Source: SIG455 sp045589495 | Lineage (GTDB): Bacteria; Bacillota; Clostridia; UMGS1810 | Reading direction: 5' to 3' | NCBI GenBank assembly: GCA_045589495.1 | Contig: JAZNPF010000019.1 | Span: forward strand, 1 to 64,000 | DNA: 64,000 nucleotides | Shown here: positions 63,384-64,000 of the stretch, in pieces | How the letters are laid out: each line of letters opens with the position of its first letter | Position numbering within the stretch: the first letter of the stretch is position 1 | Position numbers and translations under genes: made by a program | Notes under the pieces: model-generated | Seen by the model: the letters and a program-made list of their open reading frames with translations, nothing else | What the model was told of the DNA's origin: nothing | Databases searched by the model: none

Positions 63384-64000
63384 ATGATCAATAAAGTAGA
63401 AATCTGCGGTGTGAACACTTCAAAACTGCCCGTGCTGACGCATGAGGAAAAAGATGAACTTTTTAAAAGAATAAAAAATGGCGACAGAAGTGCCCGTGAG
63501 GAGTTTATAAACGGAAATCTTCGTCTGGTGTTGTCCGTGATTCAGCGTTTTTCGGGGCGCGGCGAGAATATGGACGATCTTTTTCAGGTCGGATGCATAG
63601 GGCTTATGAAGTCGATAGATAATTTCGATCCTTCGTATAATGTAAAGTTTTCCACTTATGCCGTTCCGATGATTATTGGTGAAGTACGGAGATATTTAAG
63701 GGATAATAACGCAATCAGGGTAAGCCGTTCACTTAGAGATATTGCATACAAAGCGCTTAAAGCCCGTGAAGAACTAATGAACAGAAACGGAAAAGATCCA
63801 ACCGTTGAAGAGATTGCAAAAGCGTTGGGTATGGAAAAGGAAGATGTGGTTCAGGCGCTTGATGCCATTCAGGATCCGATGTCGCTTTATGAACCGATAT
63901 ATAATGATGGCGGAGATGCTATATTTGTTATTGATCAGGTAAGCGATGAAAAAAGTGTTGATGAAAACTGGCTGGAAAAAATTTCATTAAAAGAAGCAAT
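63384..64000 (+). CDS. sigG: sporulation sigma factor SigG (partial at window end)
   Basis: The first 205 codons; the gene continues past 64000. NKVEICGVNTSKLPVL is the SigG-specific N-terminus, and DDLFQVGCIGLMKSIDNFD and FSTYAVPMIIGEVRRYLRDN are sigma-70 region 2. It directs forespore late gene expression, so the organism is a spore-former. GGGAGG upstream. Confidence 0.95.
   Translation, partial: MINKVEICGVNTSKLPVLTHEEKDELFKRIKNGDRSAREEFINGNLRLVLSVIQRFSGRGENMDDLFQVGCIGLMKSIDNFDPSYNVKFSTYAVPMIIGEVRRYLRDNNAIRVSRSLRDIAYKALKAREELMNRNGKDPTVEEIAKALGMEKEDVVQALDAIQDPMSLYEPIYNDGGDAIFVIDQVSDEKSVDENWLEKISLKEA

Overview
The window looks like a chromosome segment of a low-to-moderate GC, endospore-forming member of the Clostridia (Firmicutes). 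The evidence is strong Shine-Dalgarno sites, frequent GTG/TTG starts, TTGACA-17-TATAAT promoters, a Firmicutes-type L10 leader, secA-prfB and lon-engB neighbourhoods, and a sporulation sigma-G gene running off the right end. Species cannot be named from the sequence. No tRNA, rRNA or CRISPR array was recognised.

Layout. 0.2-3.0 kb: rRNA pseudouridine synthase, a possible 23-codon coupled ORF, a YitT/YczE-like membrane protein and convergent citrate synthase. 3.1-7.2 kb: the rpmG-secE-nusG-rplK-rplA and rplJ-rplL block, with an L10 leader/attenuator, two similar candidate L1-binding hairpins, and an inverted-repeat-bounded element inserted before rplK. rpoB does not follow rplL. 7.2-9.0 kb: a small divergent regulator/exported-protein pair sharing a palindromic operator, then about 1.2 kb of repeats without genes. 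9.0-18.7 kb: an EF-G-II type GTPase, a PfkB kinase, Tex, an MsmK/UgpC-type ATPase, rpsU-yqeY, a tandem AbrB-domain regulator and a deacetylase-like protein. 18.7-27.2 kb (minus): yifB, asnS, a TPR protein, an RluA-type enzyme, a glycosyltransferase-CsaB fusion and a class B PBP, apparently one operon. 27.4-35.4 kb: secA, prfB (programmed frameshift), a PrsA-like foldase, an unknown Cys-rich protein, greA and lysS. 35.6-39.2 kb (minus): proS-gltX-lspA. 39.3-48.2 kb: M18 aminopeptidase, lon-engB, pcrA, a YerC-like regulator, a methyltransferase and an EamA exporter.

48.3-63.3 kb is a compact prophage-like unit. One minus-strand transcription unit holds an HTH protein, TerS-like protein, TerL, portal, scaffold, capsid, connectors, tail genes, holin and an SLH-domain amidase. 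A divergent LexA/CI-like repressor faces it across an array of four similar operators. Virion and lysis genes are present, but no integrase, replication gene or head protease was recognised here, and the TerS-like protein appears to lack its own DNA-binding half. This resembles a domesticated or gene-transfer-agent-like particle cluster, although a satellite, a decayed prophage or a prophage with its remaining genes elsewhere are alternatives. The lysin's SLH domain may bind wall polymer pyruvylated by the host CsaB-like enzyme encoded at 20-22 kb.
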